This document shows, in pieces, positions 45,840-54,735 of a stretch of 64,000 nucleotides of DNA. Numbering within the stretch: the stretch's first letter is position 1; each line of letters opens with the position of its first letter. Origin of the DNA: Phytoactinopolyspora alkaliphila (GTDB lineage Bacteria; Actinomycetota; Actinomycetes; Jiangellales; Jiangellaceae). The DNA is taken from positions 186,001 to 250,000 of the forward strand of contig NZ_JAAGOB010000001.1 of the NCBI RefSeq assembly GCF_010550695.1. The letters run 5' to 3'. The position numbers were made by a program, and so were the translations under genes. Under the pieces are notes generated by a model that saw nothing but the letters and a program-made list of their open reading frames with translations, did not search any database and was not told where the DNA came from.

Positions 45840-47138
45840 TTAACCGACCCGCTCGCGCCGGCCGAGCATGCCCTGGGGGCGAACCAGCAGGATGAGGATG
45901 AGAATGGCCAACGCACCCACGTTCTTGATCTCGGTGGGTATCACGATCGTGGACACCTCGATGAACACTCCCACGATCAAGGCGCCGGCCATCGCGCCGA
46001 ACGCCGTTCCGAGGCCACCGAGCACCACGGCGGCGAACATCAGGAGCAGCATGTTCACGCCCATCTGAGCGCTGACCTGCTGCGACAGGCCGAGGAACAT
46101 GCCGCCGAGCGCAGCCAGTGCGGCTCCGACGGTCCATACTCCACGCACGACGGCGTCGACGTTGATGCCCGACGCCGCTGCCAGTGCCGGATTGTCGGAC
46201 ACGGCCCTGGTGGCCTTCCCCCAGCGTGTGCGCAGGAGCACGTAGGCGACGGCGACGAGCAGGGCGGCCGCGACACCCATCGTCACGTAGTCGTAGACGG
46301 TCAGTCTCGTAGGTCCGAGATCCACCACCGGCGAGCGGTGTGGGAACGAGCGGGGCGACGAGCCGTAGAACGCCTGCACTACCGAACGCGCGAACAGGGA
46401 CAGCCCGATCGTCACGATCATCATCGGGATGATTCCGGTCCCGCGTCTTCGCAGCGGTTTCCACAATGCCGCATCTTGCGTCCAGCCGAACAGGGCGCCT
46501 GCGATCAGGACCATCACGGCGGCGAGAACCAGCGGGACGCCCATACCCGCTGCGAAGGTGTACCCCAGGAGGCCACCCAGCGTGACCTGTTCGGCGTGGG
46601 CGAAGTTGGTGAGCCCGGTGGTACCGAAGATGAGAGATAGCCCCACCGCGGCGAGGGCGAGCAGTAAGCCGAATCGCAGGCCCACAGAGCCGCGCTCGAG
46701 GATGCGGTCGAGGGTGCTGGCCGACCTGGCGACACCTTCGCCGAGGTTGAACCGGACCACCTGGCTCCGCCCGGTGCGAACCTCACCAGACCAGGGGTTG
46801 TCCTCGGCATCGCGCAGGACGACCTCGTCCGGCAGTGTGGACTCGTCCAGCGCGGCGGTGTAGGAACCCGGGCCCGGCAGCTCGACCAGCCAGTCGCCGT
46901 TCTCGTCGGTCACGCCTTCGCCCTCGAAGCCCTCGCCCTCGATGGCGATGCGCACGCCCGGCACCGGAATCCGCTCGTCGTCAGCGGTCCGCTCCTCGAG
47001 CGTGCCCCGGATGGACTCCGTGGAACCGCTCGCCTGTGCCAGGGGTGCGAATGCCGCACCGGCCAGCACAGCCACGAATAGGCCGGCCAGTACAAGGGCC
47101 AGAGTCCGCGCGACGCGCGGTACGACACCAATTGCCAC
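45840..47138 (-). CDS. livH: LivH-type permease with extracytoplasmic N-terminal domain
   Basis: A 432-residue protein. The C-terminal two thirds (from about residue 150) is a LivH permease: LSLIFGTTGLTNFAHAEQVTL, the coupling motif WGKATRAVSDNPALAAASGI and the end LLVRPQGMLGRRE. Before it come a signal-like hydrophobic segment (residues 10-33, ending APLAQA) and about 100 residues of soluble sequence with a carboxypeptidase-regulatory/Ig-like pattern (VPGVRIAIEGEGFEGEGVT, ENGDWLVELPGPGSYTAALD). Standard LivH lacks this part. GTG 47138 has GGGGAG 4 nt upstream. The added domain may contact the receptor LivJ. Confidence 0.9.
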   Translation of the reverse strand: MAIGVVPRVARTLALVLAGLFVAVLAGAAFAPLAQASGSTESIRGTLEERTADDERIPVPGVRIAIEGEGFEGEGVTDENGDWLVELPGPGSYTAALDESTLPDEVVLRDAEDNPWSGEVRTGRSQVVRFNLGEGVARSASTLDRILERGSVGLRFGLLLALAAVGLSLIFGTTGLTNFAHAEQVTLGGLLGYTFAAGMGVPLVLAAVMVLIAGALFGWTQDAALWKPLRRRGTGIIPMMIVTIGLSLFARSVVQAFYGSSPRSFPHRSPVVDLGPTRLTVYDYVTMGVAAALLVAVAYVLLRTRWGKATRAVSDNPALAAASGINVDAVVRGVWTVGAALAALGGMFLGLSQQVSAQMGVNMLLLMFAAVVLGGLGTAFGAMAGALIVGVFIEVSTIVIPTEIKNVGALAILILILLVRPQGMLGRRERVG

Positions 47139-47174
47139 CTGGCTCCCCGTGTTCTCCTTGGATTCGGTGCGGGG

Positions 47175-47204
47175 AGCATAGCCGGTATCGGCCGGAACAC
47201 CGAA
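47175..47204 (-). promoter_or_regulatory. Promoter of the livHMGF operon
   Basis: On the minus strand TTCGGT (47204-47199) and TATGCT (47180-47175) are 18 nt apart, placing the transcript start about 30 nt before the livH start codon. Confidence 0.45.
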
Positions 47205-47244
47205 GCCGAGTGCCCGATGTGTCCAGACCGATACCAGACGGTAA

Positions 47245-47679
47245 CTAGGTGTTATCGGTCGAAACAGGCCGGAGGAAACATGTGATCCGCGCAGTGCACA
47301 CGCGTTGACCTGCCTCATCGGTGATGACGATGTCGTAGGTCGCGAAGCTGCGACCGCGGTGCGCCGGTGTGGCCACGCCGGTGACGAGACCGGACCGGAC
47401 CGCCCGGTGGTGCGTGGCATTGATGTCGACACCCACCGGCATCCTGTCCGGCCCGCCGTGCAGCGTGGCCGCGATCGAGCCCAGGCTCTCGGCGAGCACG
47501 CACGACGCCCCGCCGTGCAGCAGGCCGACGGGCTGGGTGTTGCCCTCTACCGGCATGGTCGCCACCACTCGCTCGGCAGTCGCCTCAACGTAGGTGATGC
47601 CCATCCGCGTGTCGAGTTCGGAAACGGGCAGATCCGTGAGCATGGCCGTGGCCGCGGGTGTCTCGGGTGTGTCGTTCAC
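47245..47679 (-). CDS. PaaI-type hotdog-fold thioesterase
   Basis: A 144-residue acyl-CoA thioesterase of the hotdog fold. The active-site helix LLHGGASCVLAESLGSIAA has the HGG turn and the Glu expected in the 4-hydroxybenzoyl-CoA/PaaI group; the strand VGVDINATHHRAVRSG follows. Similar small thioesterases hydrolyse aromatic or menaquinone-pathway acyl-CoAs (for example DHNA-CoA). It runs in the same direction as the liv operon with a 106-nt gap, and is divergent from polA. The substrate is not determinable from the sequence. Confidence 0.85.
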   Translation of the reverse strand: MNDTPETPAATAMLTDLPVSELDTRMGITYVEATAERVVATMPVEGNTQPVGLLHGGASCVLAESLGSIAATLHGGPDRMPVGVDINATHHRAVRSGLVTGVATPAHRGRSFATYDIVITDEAGQRVCTARITCFLRPVSTDNT

Positions 47680-47732
47680 GATGCCGATTCTTCCTCACGG
47701 CAGGGCCGGGCGACATTGTCGGTGCCGCGGAC

Positions 47733-47738
47733 TAGGGT
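47733..47738 (+). promoter_or_regulatory. Leaderless -10 box for polA (TAGGGT)
   Basis: TAGGGT, then 6 nt, then GTG 47745, without a ribosome-binding site. Confidence 0.45.
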
Positions 47739-47744
47739 GGCGCC

Positions 47745-50438
47745 GTGGCTGATGTTGCTGAGACCCCCCGCTTGCTGCTCCTCGACGGTCATTCGCTGGC
47801 CTATCGGGCGTTCTACGCCCTGAAGGACGCGAACCTCGTGACCACCACCGGTCAGCACACCGAGGGCGTCTACGGCTTCACCTCGATGCTGATCAACGTC
47901 TTGCGCGACGAGGCCCCTACGCACGTGGCCGTCGCATTCGACGTCTCGCGGCAGACGTTCCGCAGTGAGACGTTTCCCGAATACAAGGCCAACCGCACCA
48001 GCTCTCCGGACGAGTTCAAGGGACAGGTCGGACTCGTCAAGGAGGTGCTGACCGCGCTGCGGATCCCGTATGTCGAGAAAGATGGATTCGAGGCCGACGA
48101 CGTCATCGCCACCCTGGCGACGCAAGCCGAGGCCCAGGGGGTGGACGTCTTCATCTGCACCGGAGACCGTGACGCCTTCCAGCTGGTGAGCGACCATGTC
48201 ACCGTGCTCTACCCGAAGCGAGGCGTTTCGGATCTGGCCCGGATGACCACCGCGGCGGTCCAGGAGAAGTACGGCCTGACACCTGCGCAGTATCCGGACT
48301 TCGCCGCGCTTCGCGGCGACCCGTCGGACAACCTGCCGAACATCCCGAGCGTCGGGGAGAAGACGGCCGCCAAGTGGGTCGTCCAGTTCGGCTCCCTGGA
48401 CGAGCTGGTCGCCCGCGCCGACGAGGTCAAGGGCAAGGTCGGCGACGCTCTGCGCGCTCACCTGGGCCAGATCATGACCAACCGCCAGCTCACCGAGCTG
48501 GTCCGCGACGTTCCGCTCGACGTCCGCATCGACGACCTGATCCGTCAGCCCTGGGATCGGGAGGCGGTACACCAGCTCTTCGACACCCTCCAGTTCCGCG
48601 TTCTCCGGGATCGCCTGTACGAGTACCTCGACGCGGGCGAGCCGGAGGCCGATGAAGGGTTCGAGATCGAGACCGTTCAGCTTCAGCCCGGAGCGGTTGC
48701 CGGTTGGCTGGCCGAGCACACGTCCGGCGCCGAGGGCAGCCTGGTGGGTGTGTCGGTTCGCGGCTCGTGGGGGCGCGGAACCGGCGAGATGACCGAGATC
48801 GCGATCGCCACGTCCACCGGTCTGGGCGCTTGGTTCGAGCCGGCGTCGCTCCCTCCCGAGGACGACGCCGCGGTCGCGGCCTGGCTGGCCGACCCGGATC
48901 GTCGCAAGGTCTTCCACGACGCCAAGGGGCCGCTGCACGCGCTTGCCGCTCGCGGGTGGCCGGTGCAGGGCATGGCCACAGACACCGCTCTCGTTGCCTT
49001 CCTGGCCCTGCCGGGGCAGCGCTCCTACGATCTTGCCGACCTCGTGCTCCGCTTTCTCGGGCGCGAGCTGCGCGCCGAGTCCGGGGGAGCCGCGGTGCAG
49101 CTCTCACTCGACGGCGGCGACGAGGAACAGCTGGGCCGGGACGAGGCCATCCGGGCGCGTGCCGTTCTCGACCTCTCGCACGCCCTCGACGCCGAGCTGG
49201 ACAAGCGGGGCGGGCGCACGCTTCTGGATGAGGTCGAGCTGCCGCTCGTCTCTGTTCTGGCCGGCATGGAGCGCACCGGCATCGCCGTCGACGTGGGTTA
49301 TCTGGAGGAGCTCGAGTCTTCGTTCGCCGGCGCGGTGTCCACGGCGGCCTCGGATGCCTACGCTTCCATCGGCCACGAGGTCAACCTCGGTTCCCCGAAA
49401 CAGCTGCAAGTGGTGCTGTTCGAGGAGCTCAACATGCCCAAGACCAAGCGCACCAAGACGGGCTACACCACCGACGCCGATGCGCTGGCCGAGCTCTACG
49501 CCAAGACTGAGCATCCGTTCCTGGAGGCGCTGCTGCGGCACCGCGACGCGTCGAAGCTGCGGGTCACCGTCGAGGGTCTGCTCAAGTCCGTCGCCGACGA
49601 CGGCCGCATCCACACCACGTTCCACCAGACCATCGCTGCCACCGGCCGGCTTTCGTCGACCGATCCCAACCTGCAGAACATCCCGATCCGCACGGCGGAG
49701 GGTCGCCGGATCCGCGAGGCATTCGTCGTGGGCCAGGGTTATGAGAGTCTCCTCACCGCTGACTACAGCCAGATCGAGATGCGCATCATGGCGCATCTGT
49801 CCGACGACGACGGCCTGATCGAGGCGTTCGCGTCCGGCATGGACTTCCACTCGGTGACCGCCGCCCGGGTCTTCAGCGTCCCGGCCGAGAACGTCACGGG
49901 TGAGATGCGGGCAAAGATCAAGGCCATGAATTACGGGCTGGCGTACGGGCTGTCCGCGTACGGCCTGTCCAAGCAGCTCACCATCGAGGTGGGCGAGGCC
50001 CAGAAGCTGATGGACGAGTACTTCGAGCGTTTCGGCGGTGTCCGCGACTACCTGCGCGAAGTTGTCAAACGGGCAGCGGGCGAAGGATGGACCGAGACCA
50101 TCCTCGGCCGGCGACGTTACCTTCCCGATCTCACCAGCGATAACCGGCAGCGCCGGGAGATGGCCGAGCGGATGGCGCTCAACGCGCCGATTCAGGGCTC
50201 GGCGGCAGACATCATCAAGGTGGCGATGCTCAACGTGGAACGAGCGCTTCGCAGCGAGGGCTTCCGCTCGCGGATGCTACTTCAGGTCCACGACGAGCTG
50301 GTCCTCGAGCTCGCGGCAGGGGAACGCGAGGCCGTGGAGGAGCTGGTACGGCGGGAAATGGGCGCGGCGTACCAGCTGCGAGTCCCGCTCGAGGTCTCGG
50401 TCGGCGCGGGTCGCACGTGGCAGGACGCGGCACACTGA
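47745..50438 (+). CDS. polA: DNA polymerase I
   Basis: An 897-residue repair and Okazaki-fragment polymerase. The 5' nuclease domain (about 1-300) begins LLLLDGHSLAYRAFYAL and keeps YKANRTSSPDEF, DGFEADDVIATLA and CTGDRDAFQLV with the metal-binding acids. The middle domain (about 310-490) lacks the Asp-x-Glu of a proofreading exonuclease, as known in actinobacterial Pol I. The polymerase domain has motif A LLTADYSQIEMRIMAH, the O-helix KIKAMNYGLAYGLSAYG and motif C LLQVHDELVLE. The GTG start appears leaderless. Confidence 0.98.
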   Translation: MADVAETPRLLLLDGHSLAYRAFYALKDANLVTTTGQHTEGVYGFTSMLINVLRDEAPTHVAVAFDVSRQTFRSETFPEYKANRTSSPDEFKGQVGLVKEVLTALRIPYVEKDGFEADDVIATLATQAEAQGVDVFICTGDRDAFQLVSDHVTVLYPKRGVSDLARMTTAAVQEKYGLTPAQYPDFAALRGDPSDNLPNIPSVGEKTAAKWVVQFGSLDELVARADEVKGKVGDALRAHLGQIMTNRQLTELVRDVPLDVRIDDLIRQPWDREAVHQLFDTLQFRVLRDRLYEYLDAGEPEADEGFEIETVQLQPGAVAGWLAEHTSGAEGSLVGVSVRGSWGRGTGEMTEIAIATSTGLGAWFEPASLPPEDDAAVAAWLADPDRRKVFHDAKGPLHALAARGWPVQGMATDTALVAFLALPGQRSYDLADLVLRFLGRELRAESGGAAVQLSLDGGDEEQLGRDEAIRARAVLDLSHALDAELDKRGGRTLLDEVELPLVSVLAGMERTGIAVDVGYLEELESSFAGAVSTAASDAYASIGHEVNLGSPKQLQVVLFEELNMPKTKRTKTGYTTDADALAELYAKTEHPFLEALLRHRDASKLRVTVEGLLKSVADDGRIHTTFHQTIAATGRLSSTDPNLQNIPIRTAEGRRIREAFVVGQGYESLLTADYSQIEMRIMAHLSDDDGLIEAFASGMDFHSVTAARVFSVPAENVTGEMRAKIKAMNYGLAYGLSAYGLSKQLTIEVGEAQKLMDEYFERFGGVRDYLREVVKRAAGEGWTETILGRRRYLPDLTSDNRQRREMAERMALNAPIQGSAADIIKVAMLNVERALRSEGFRSRMLLQVHDELVLELAAGEREAVEELVRREMGAAYQLRVPLEVSVGAGRTWQDAAH

Positions 50439-50575
50439 CCGCCGGCACGCGATCAAAGTTCTCGCGTGCGAAGTCCGGCGAACGGTAGCGAAATCTGCCC
50501 TTTTCGTGACAGGCTCGTGACTGGAGGTCCTGTGGGTGGGGCCAAGGCCTGGCGTGTGGTCGAGCGGAGGTCTGT

Positions 50576-52093
50576 GTGCGGCGTGCACTGCGTGTAGTCA
50601 TCGGTCTGGTCACCGCGGCCAGCCTGTTCTGTCTGGGCAGCTCAGCGGTGGAACCGGGTCCGAACGCGGGCTGGCTGACCGTGGCCGCGGGCGCCGCCGC
50701 TTACGGTGAGTCCGCCCCCGCGTCCATCCTTCAAACCGAGACCGCCGCACGTGATGTCGATCCACGCTCCGAATGGGGGACCGCAGAGGCGTCGGTCACC
50801 GCTTTGGAGGACGAGCCGGTGGATGGCGAACACCCGGAGTCCACTGCCGGTGGCCCGTCGGCCCTGACCGGCGGCACGGCAACCGGCGGAGGCGGCCTGG
50901 GGATTCCGGACGTCGTCCTGCGTGCTTACCAGCAAGCCGCCGATGAGTGGAACGATCGTCAGCCTGCCTGCCGGATCCGCTGGCAGATCCTTGCCGGCGT
51001 GGGCAAGGTCGAATCCAGCCACGCGCGCAACGGCCAGGTCACCGCGGCCGGTGTCACTCAGCCGCGCATCCTCGGGCCGGTGCTGAACGGTGGTCCCGGC
51101 ATCCGGGCCATCCGTGACTCCGACGGCGGCCGTTGGGATGGCGACACGGTGTGGGATCGCGCCGTCGGTCCCATGCAGTTCATCCCGGGTACGTGGCGGG
51201 CGTTCGGGACGGACGCCACCGGAGACGACGTCGCCGACCCGCACAACGTGTTCGACGCGACGCTCTCGGCGGCTCGCTACCTGTGCTTCGGCGGCGCGGA
51301 TCTCTCCACGGACGCGGGGCTGAGCGCCGCCCTGATGCGCTACAACCACTCGAGCGCCTATGTGGCGAAGGTCCGCGGGTGGATCGACGCCTACGACGAG
51401 GGAGCGGCCACGGTCATCGCCGCGGCCGGGCCGGGTGCCGCGTCATCCGGGCCAGCGGCGACTCACACCTCGCCAGGACGTGATGGACCGTCGGCGGGGT
51501 CTCCCCGGACCAGTCCGAGCCCGCAGCCGACAGATTCGCCCGACCCCACGGCCACGCCGACCGCCCGGCCGACGACGTCCCCGGATCCGACCAAGCCACC
51601 GAGGCCGACGAAGACGCCGGAGCCGACGAAGACGGCCACCGCCACCTCGACGCCGACCGCCGAGCCGACGACGTCCCCGGAACCGACCGAGACTCCGAAA
51701 CCCACCGAGTCCCCGGAACCGACGGACCCTCCGGAACCGACGGCCCCTCCGGAACCGACGGACCCTCCGGAACCGACGGCCCCTCCGGAACCGACGGACC
51801 CTCCGGAACCGACGGACCCTCCGGAGCCCCCGGACTGCCCGAAGCCGACCGAGACCGCCACGGACACACCGACGCCGACGCTGGACGCTGAGGACCGTTC
51901 GGAAACAGATACGGAGTCCGCCATCGCGGAATCCGAGGATGGCGACGAGGCACCGGATTCGGAGTGCTTAGAGGACCCGGACCAGGACGACAACGAGGAC
52001 GGCGAGCACGAACCCGAGCAGTCGCCGGAGCCCTCGATGACCGCGCCGTTGGCAAGCGAGACCCCGAGGCGTATACAGTCGCCGAGGTCGTGA
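50576..52093 (+). CDS. Secreted lytic murein transglycosylase with Pro/Thr-rich tail
   Basis: A 505-residue secreted protein: hydrophobic signal (about 5-24), low-complexity linker to about 105, an SLT-type domain (about 110-275) and a 230-residue tail rich in Pro, Thr and Glu, then Asp/Glu. The catalytic Glu146 lies in WQILAGVGKVESSHARNG; GPMQFIPGTWRAFG and DPHNVFDATLSAARYLC match MltB-like enzymes that cleave peptidoglycan with anhydro product formation. The tail contains six near-identical EPTDPP/EPTAPP units from an 18-bp DNA repeat and could span the cell wall. GTG 50576; the ribosome site is weak. Confidence 0.88.
   Translation: MRRALRVVIGLVTAASLFCLGSSAVEPGPNAGWLTVAAGAAAYGESAPASILQTETAARDVDPRSEWGTAEASVTALEDEPVDGEHPESTAGGPSALTGGTATGGGGLGIPDVVLRAYQQAADEWNDRQPACRIRWQILAGVGKVESSHARNGQVTAAGVTQPRILGPVLNGGPGIRAIRDSDGGRWDGDTVWDRAVGPMQFIPGTWRAFGTDATGDDVADPHNVFDATLSAARYLCFGGADLSTDAGLSAALMRYNHSSAYVAKVRGWIDAYDEGAATVIAAAGPGAASSGPAATHTSPGRDGPSAGSPRTSPSPQPTDSPDPTATPTARPTTSPDPTKPPRPTKTPEPTKTATATSTPTAEPTTSPEPTETPKPTESPEPTDPPEPTAPPEPTDPPEPTAPPEPTDPPEPTDPPEPPDCPKPTETATDTPTPTLDAEDRSETDTESAIAESEDGDEAPDSECLEDPDQDDNEDGEHEPEQSPEPSMTAPLASETPRRIQSPRS
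51713..51820 (+). repeat. Six tandem 18-bp repeats in the transglycosylase tail
   Basis: Unit CCGGAACCGACGGACCCT, six copies, two of them with A changed to C (Asp to Ala). It encodes PEPTDP/PEPTAP. The copies alternate, suggesting duplication of a 36-bp double unit. Confidence 0.95.
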
Positions 52094-52113
52094 CCTGATC
52101 GCGACATTGATCT

Positions 52114-52143
52114 AATTGACCGCTCGCCCCGCGGCCAGGTAGC
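52114..52143 (+). promoter_or_regulatory. Probable rpsA promoter
   Basis: TTGACC (52114-52119), 18-nt spacer, TAGCCT (52138-52143), a good vegetative-type promoter. It implies a leader of about 160 nt before rpsA, room for autoregulation by S1. Confidence 0.55.
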
Positions 52144-52308
52144 CTATCCTGTGCGCTGTGGGCTTGCGCGTCCTCGGACCGAGCAGGCTCGCGCTCGTTC
52201 TTGTCGGTCGGCCGGTGCTCTGCCAGATTCTCCGTCCCTCGGCTCGGCGATCAAAAGGGCCCGTGGCGTCACGTACCGCATACACAACTGTCCGGAGCCC
52301 GCTTCCAC

Positions 52309-53793
52309 ATGACGAGCAGCATCGAGGCTGAAACACCCACTGTTAAGACCCCTGCATCGCCGCAGGTGGCGGTCAATGACATCGGGTCCGCGGAGGCCTT
52401 CCTCGCCGCGATCGACGAGACCATCAAGTACTTCAACGACGGCGACATCGTGTCCGGAACCGTCGTCAAAGTCGACCGGGACGAGGTCCTGCTCGACATC
52501 GGCTACAAGACCGAAGGCGTCATCCCTTCGCGAGAGCTGTCGATCAAGCACGACGTCGATCCTCACGAGGTCGTCAGCGTCGGTGACGACGTCGAGGCGC
52601 TTGTTCTCCAGAAGGAGGACAAGGAGGGCCGGCTGATCCTGTCGAAGAAGCGCGCGCAGTATGAGCGGGCTTGGGGCAAGATCGAGGCCATCAAGGAGGC
52701 CGACGGCGTCGTGTCCGGCTCCGTCATCGAGGTCGTCAAGGGTGGTCTCATCCTCGACATCGGTCTGCGTGGCTTCCTTCCCGCATCGCTGGTCGAGATG
52801 CGCCGCGTCCGCGATCTTCAGCCGTACGTCGGCAAGGAGATCGAGGCCAAGATCATCGAGCTGGACAAGAACCGCAACAACGTGGTGTTGTCCCGCCGGG
52901 CATGGCTCGAGCAGACGCAGTCCGAGGTGCGCTCCACCTTCCTGCAGACGCTGCAGAAGGGTCAGATCCGCTCGGGCGTCGTCTCCTCGATCGTCAATTT
53001 CGGCGCGTTCGTCGATCTCGGCGGCGTCGACGGTCTGGTGCACGTCTCGGAGCTGTCCTGGAAGCACATCGACCACCCGTCGGAGGTTGTCGAGGTCGGC
53101 CAGGAGGTCACCGTCGAGGTGCTCGACGTGGACATGGACCGCGAGCGTGTCTCCCTGTCGCTCAAGGCGACGCTGGAGGACCCGTGGCAGCAGTTCGCCC
53201 GTACCCACCAGATCGGCCAGATCGTGCCCGGTAAGGTCACCAAGCTGGTGCCGTTCGGTGCCTTCGTCCGGGTGGACGACGGCATCGAGGGCCTGGTGCA
53301 CATCTCCGAGCTCGCCGAGCGCCACGTCGAGGTGCCGGAGCAGGTCGTCGAGGTCGGTGCGGACGCCATGGTCAAGGTCATCGACATCGACCTGGAGCGT
53401 CGTCGTATCTCGCTCTCGCTGAAGCAGGCGAATGAGGGAGACACCGCCGAGCACGTGTCGGAGCACTTCGACCCGACGCTCTACGGTATGGCCGCCGACT
53501 ACGACGAGCAGGGGAACTACAAGTACCCCGAGGGCTTCGACCCCGAGACCAACGACTGGCTCGAAGGTTACGAGAAGCAGCGCGAGGAGTGGGAGCGGCA
53601 GTACGCCGAGGCCCACGCGCGCTGGGAAGCTCACAAGAATCAGATCCAGACCGCTCAGGTCGCCGATGCCGAGGCGAAGGCGGACAACCCGTCCGAGTAC
53701 TCGTCGGCGCCTGCCGACCAGGTCGACGAAGGCGGCACGCTCGCTTCCGACGAGGCGCTCCAGGCGTTGCGGGAGAAGCTGACCGGCAACTGA
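52309..53793 (+). CDS. rpsA: Ribosomal protein S1
   Basis: A 494-residue RNA-binding protein of the small subunit. Four S1 domains can be laid out at about residues 46-110, 130-195, 215-285 and 300-370, each with the G-x-V, F-G-A-F-V-x-L and L-S-x-R/K patterns (GQIRSGVVSSIVNFGAFVDL, VPGKVTKLVPFGAFVRV). The C-terminal 120 residues are charged and not S1-like, as in actinobacterial homologues. ATG 52309 matches the usual MTSS start; GGAG lies 11 nt upstream. A large nested hairpin follows the stop. Confidence 0.97.
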   Translation: MTSSIEAETPTVKTPASPQVAVNDIGSAEAFLAAIDETIKYFNDGDIVSGTVVKVDRDEVLLDIGYKTEGVIPSRELSIKHDVDPHEVVSVGDDVEALVLQKEDKEGRLILSKKRAQYERAWGKIEAIKEADGVVSGSVIEVVKGGLILDIGLRGFLPASLVEMRRVRDLQPYVGKEIEAKIIELDKNRNNVVLSRRAWLEQTQSEVRSTFLQTLQKGQIRSGVVSSIVNFGAFVDLGGVDGLVHVSELSWKHIDHPSEVVEVGQEVTVEVLDVDMDRERVSLSLKATLEDPWQQFARTHQIGQIVPGKVTKLVPFGAFVRVDDGIEGLVHISELAERHVEVPEQVVEVGADAMVKVIDIDLERRRISLSLKQANEGDTAEHVSEHFDPTLYGMAADYDEQGNYKYPEGFDPETNDWLEGYEKQREEWERQYAEAHARWEAHKNQIQTAQVADAEAKADNPSEYSSAPADQVDEGGTLASDEALQALREKLTGN

Positions 53794-53810
53794 TCGCTGG
53801 CATCTGTTGA

Positions 53811-53912
53811 GGGCCGGGAGAGATGTCTCCTGCCGACAGGCCTACGGCCGTGAAGAAAGAGCATTTCACGGCCTCCGGCTTTAGCGTCGGCTGGAGACAT
53901 CTCTCCCGGCCC
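53811..53912. terminator. Large nested hairpin downstream of rpsA
   Basis: Perfect 20-nt arms GGGCCGGGAGAGATGTCTCC (53811-53830) and complement (53893-53912) enclose two further stems: GCCGAC/GTCGGC (53832, 53886) and GGCCGTGAA/TTCACGGCC (53846-53854, 53865-53873). It starts 18 nt after the rpsA stop and is likely its terminator, though it is far longer than needed. Confidence 0.75.
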
Positions 53913-54048
53913 TTGCCGTTCCCTCCTGTTGCGCAACTTCTCGGTGTTTTCGCTGGCGGGTGGTCTGGTAACGGGACGCGACCGATCGGTGGCCTGGATG
54001 TAGGAGAATCGTGACTGGTGATCATGAGGGTGGCCTCCGGCAAGCCGG

Positions 54049-54054
54049 TACGGT
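54049..54054 (+). promoter_or_regulatory. Leaderless -10 box for lipoprotein gene (TACGGT)
   Basis: TACGGT, then 6 nt, then GTG 54061. The same hexamer with similar spacing precedes uvrB. Confidence 0.45.
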
Positions 54055-54060
54055 TGTCTG

Positions 54061-54735
54061 GTGAATCGAGTACTACGTCGGTACGCCGCCCTTGCTGTCG
54101 TCCCGATGGCGCTGTCTCTCGCCGCCTGCACCGATCAGCAGGAGCCAGAGGTACCCGAGGTTCCCGGCGCCACCGAGACGCCTGAAGACGCCGTCGACAC
54201 CGCCGAGCCCACCGAACCCGCGGGCGATCCCACGGACGCCCTCGATGTGCCGTTCGAGTGTGGCGAGATGCTTACCGCGGGGCGGGTCGTGCAGATCCTG
54301 CAGACGCCTCTCGACGGCGAGTCTCAGCGGGTCTACAACGACGACTACCTGGCGGACTCTGGCCGCACAGGTAGATTGACCTGTCGGTATGGTGTGCCGA
54401 CCGGGGGTTCCTCTCCGTCTCCGTCTCCGTCGCCGTCGGCGGACGGGCCGGCCGTCGAGGTCGCCGTCAGCTCGTACGTGGACGAGGAGACCGCGGCCGG
54501 TCGGATCGACACCACGCTTGGGTCCACCTCGCGCGACGTCGAACCGCAGACCATCGGCGGCACGGAAGGCTATCTGCTGACCGATGACGACGAGGTGACC
54601 TACATTGTCGCCAGGGGAGTGCGCACATATGTGATCACCTTGCGACGCGGCCTGGTGCCCGACGCGGCGGAGGTGGTGGTCATCCTCGAGCTGGCGGCCG
54701 AGATCCTCGGCGATGAGGCACCCGAAGAGTCCTGA
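54061..54735 (+). CDS. Putative lipoprotein of unknown function
   Basis: A 224-residue lipoprotein with signal and lipobox LSLAAC (Cys23), a Pro/Glu/Thr linker, and a globular domain with two cysteines (FECGEMLT and LTCRYG) broken by a Ser-Pro repeat (five units, PSPSPSPS type, about residues 119-127). The pattern of a Cys, a helix and later LTCRY resembles DUF3558-like actinobacterial lipoproteins, but I cannot confirm it. GTG 54061 appears leaderless. Its last 56 nt overlap tail-to-tail with the surface-protein gene on the minus strand. Confidence 0.65.
   Translation: MNRVLRRYAALAVVPMALSLAACTDQQEPEVPEVPGATETPEDAVDTAEPTEPAGDPTDALDVPFECGEMLTAGRVVQILQTPLDGESQRVYNDDYLADSGRTGRLTCRYGVPTGGSSPSPSPSPSADGPAVEVAVSSYVDEETAAGRIDTTLGSTSRDVEPQTIGGTEGYLLTDDDEVTYIVARGVRTYVITLRRGLVPDAAEVVVILELAAEILGDEAPEES

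Noticed and set aside
47139-47432. Extension of LivH to an upstream start
   Set aside because: GTG 47138 has a good ribosome site followed directly by a signal-like helix; the extension overlaps the thioesterase gene and reads as noise.
50439-50575. c-di-AMP (ydaO) riboswitch before the lytic transglycosylase
   Set aside because: Such riboswitches often precede wall hydrolases in actinobacteria, but the gap is short and the consensus segments are absent.
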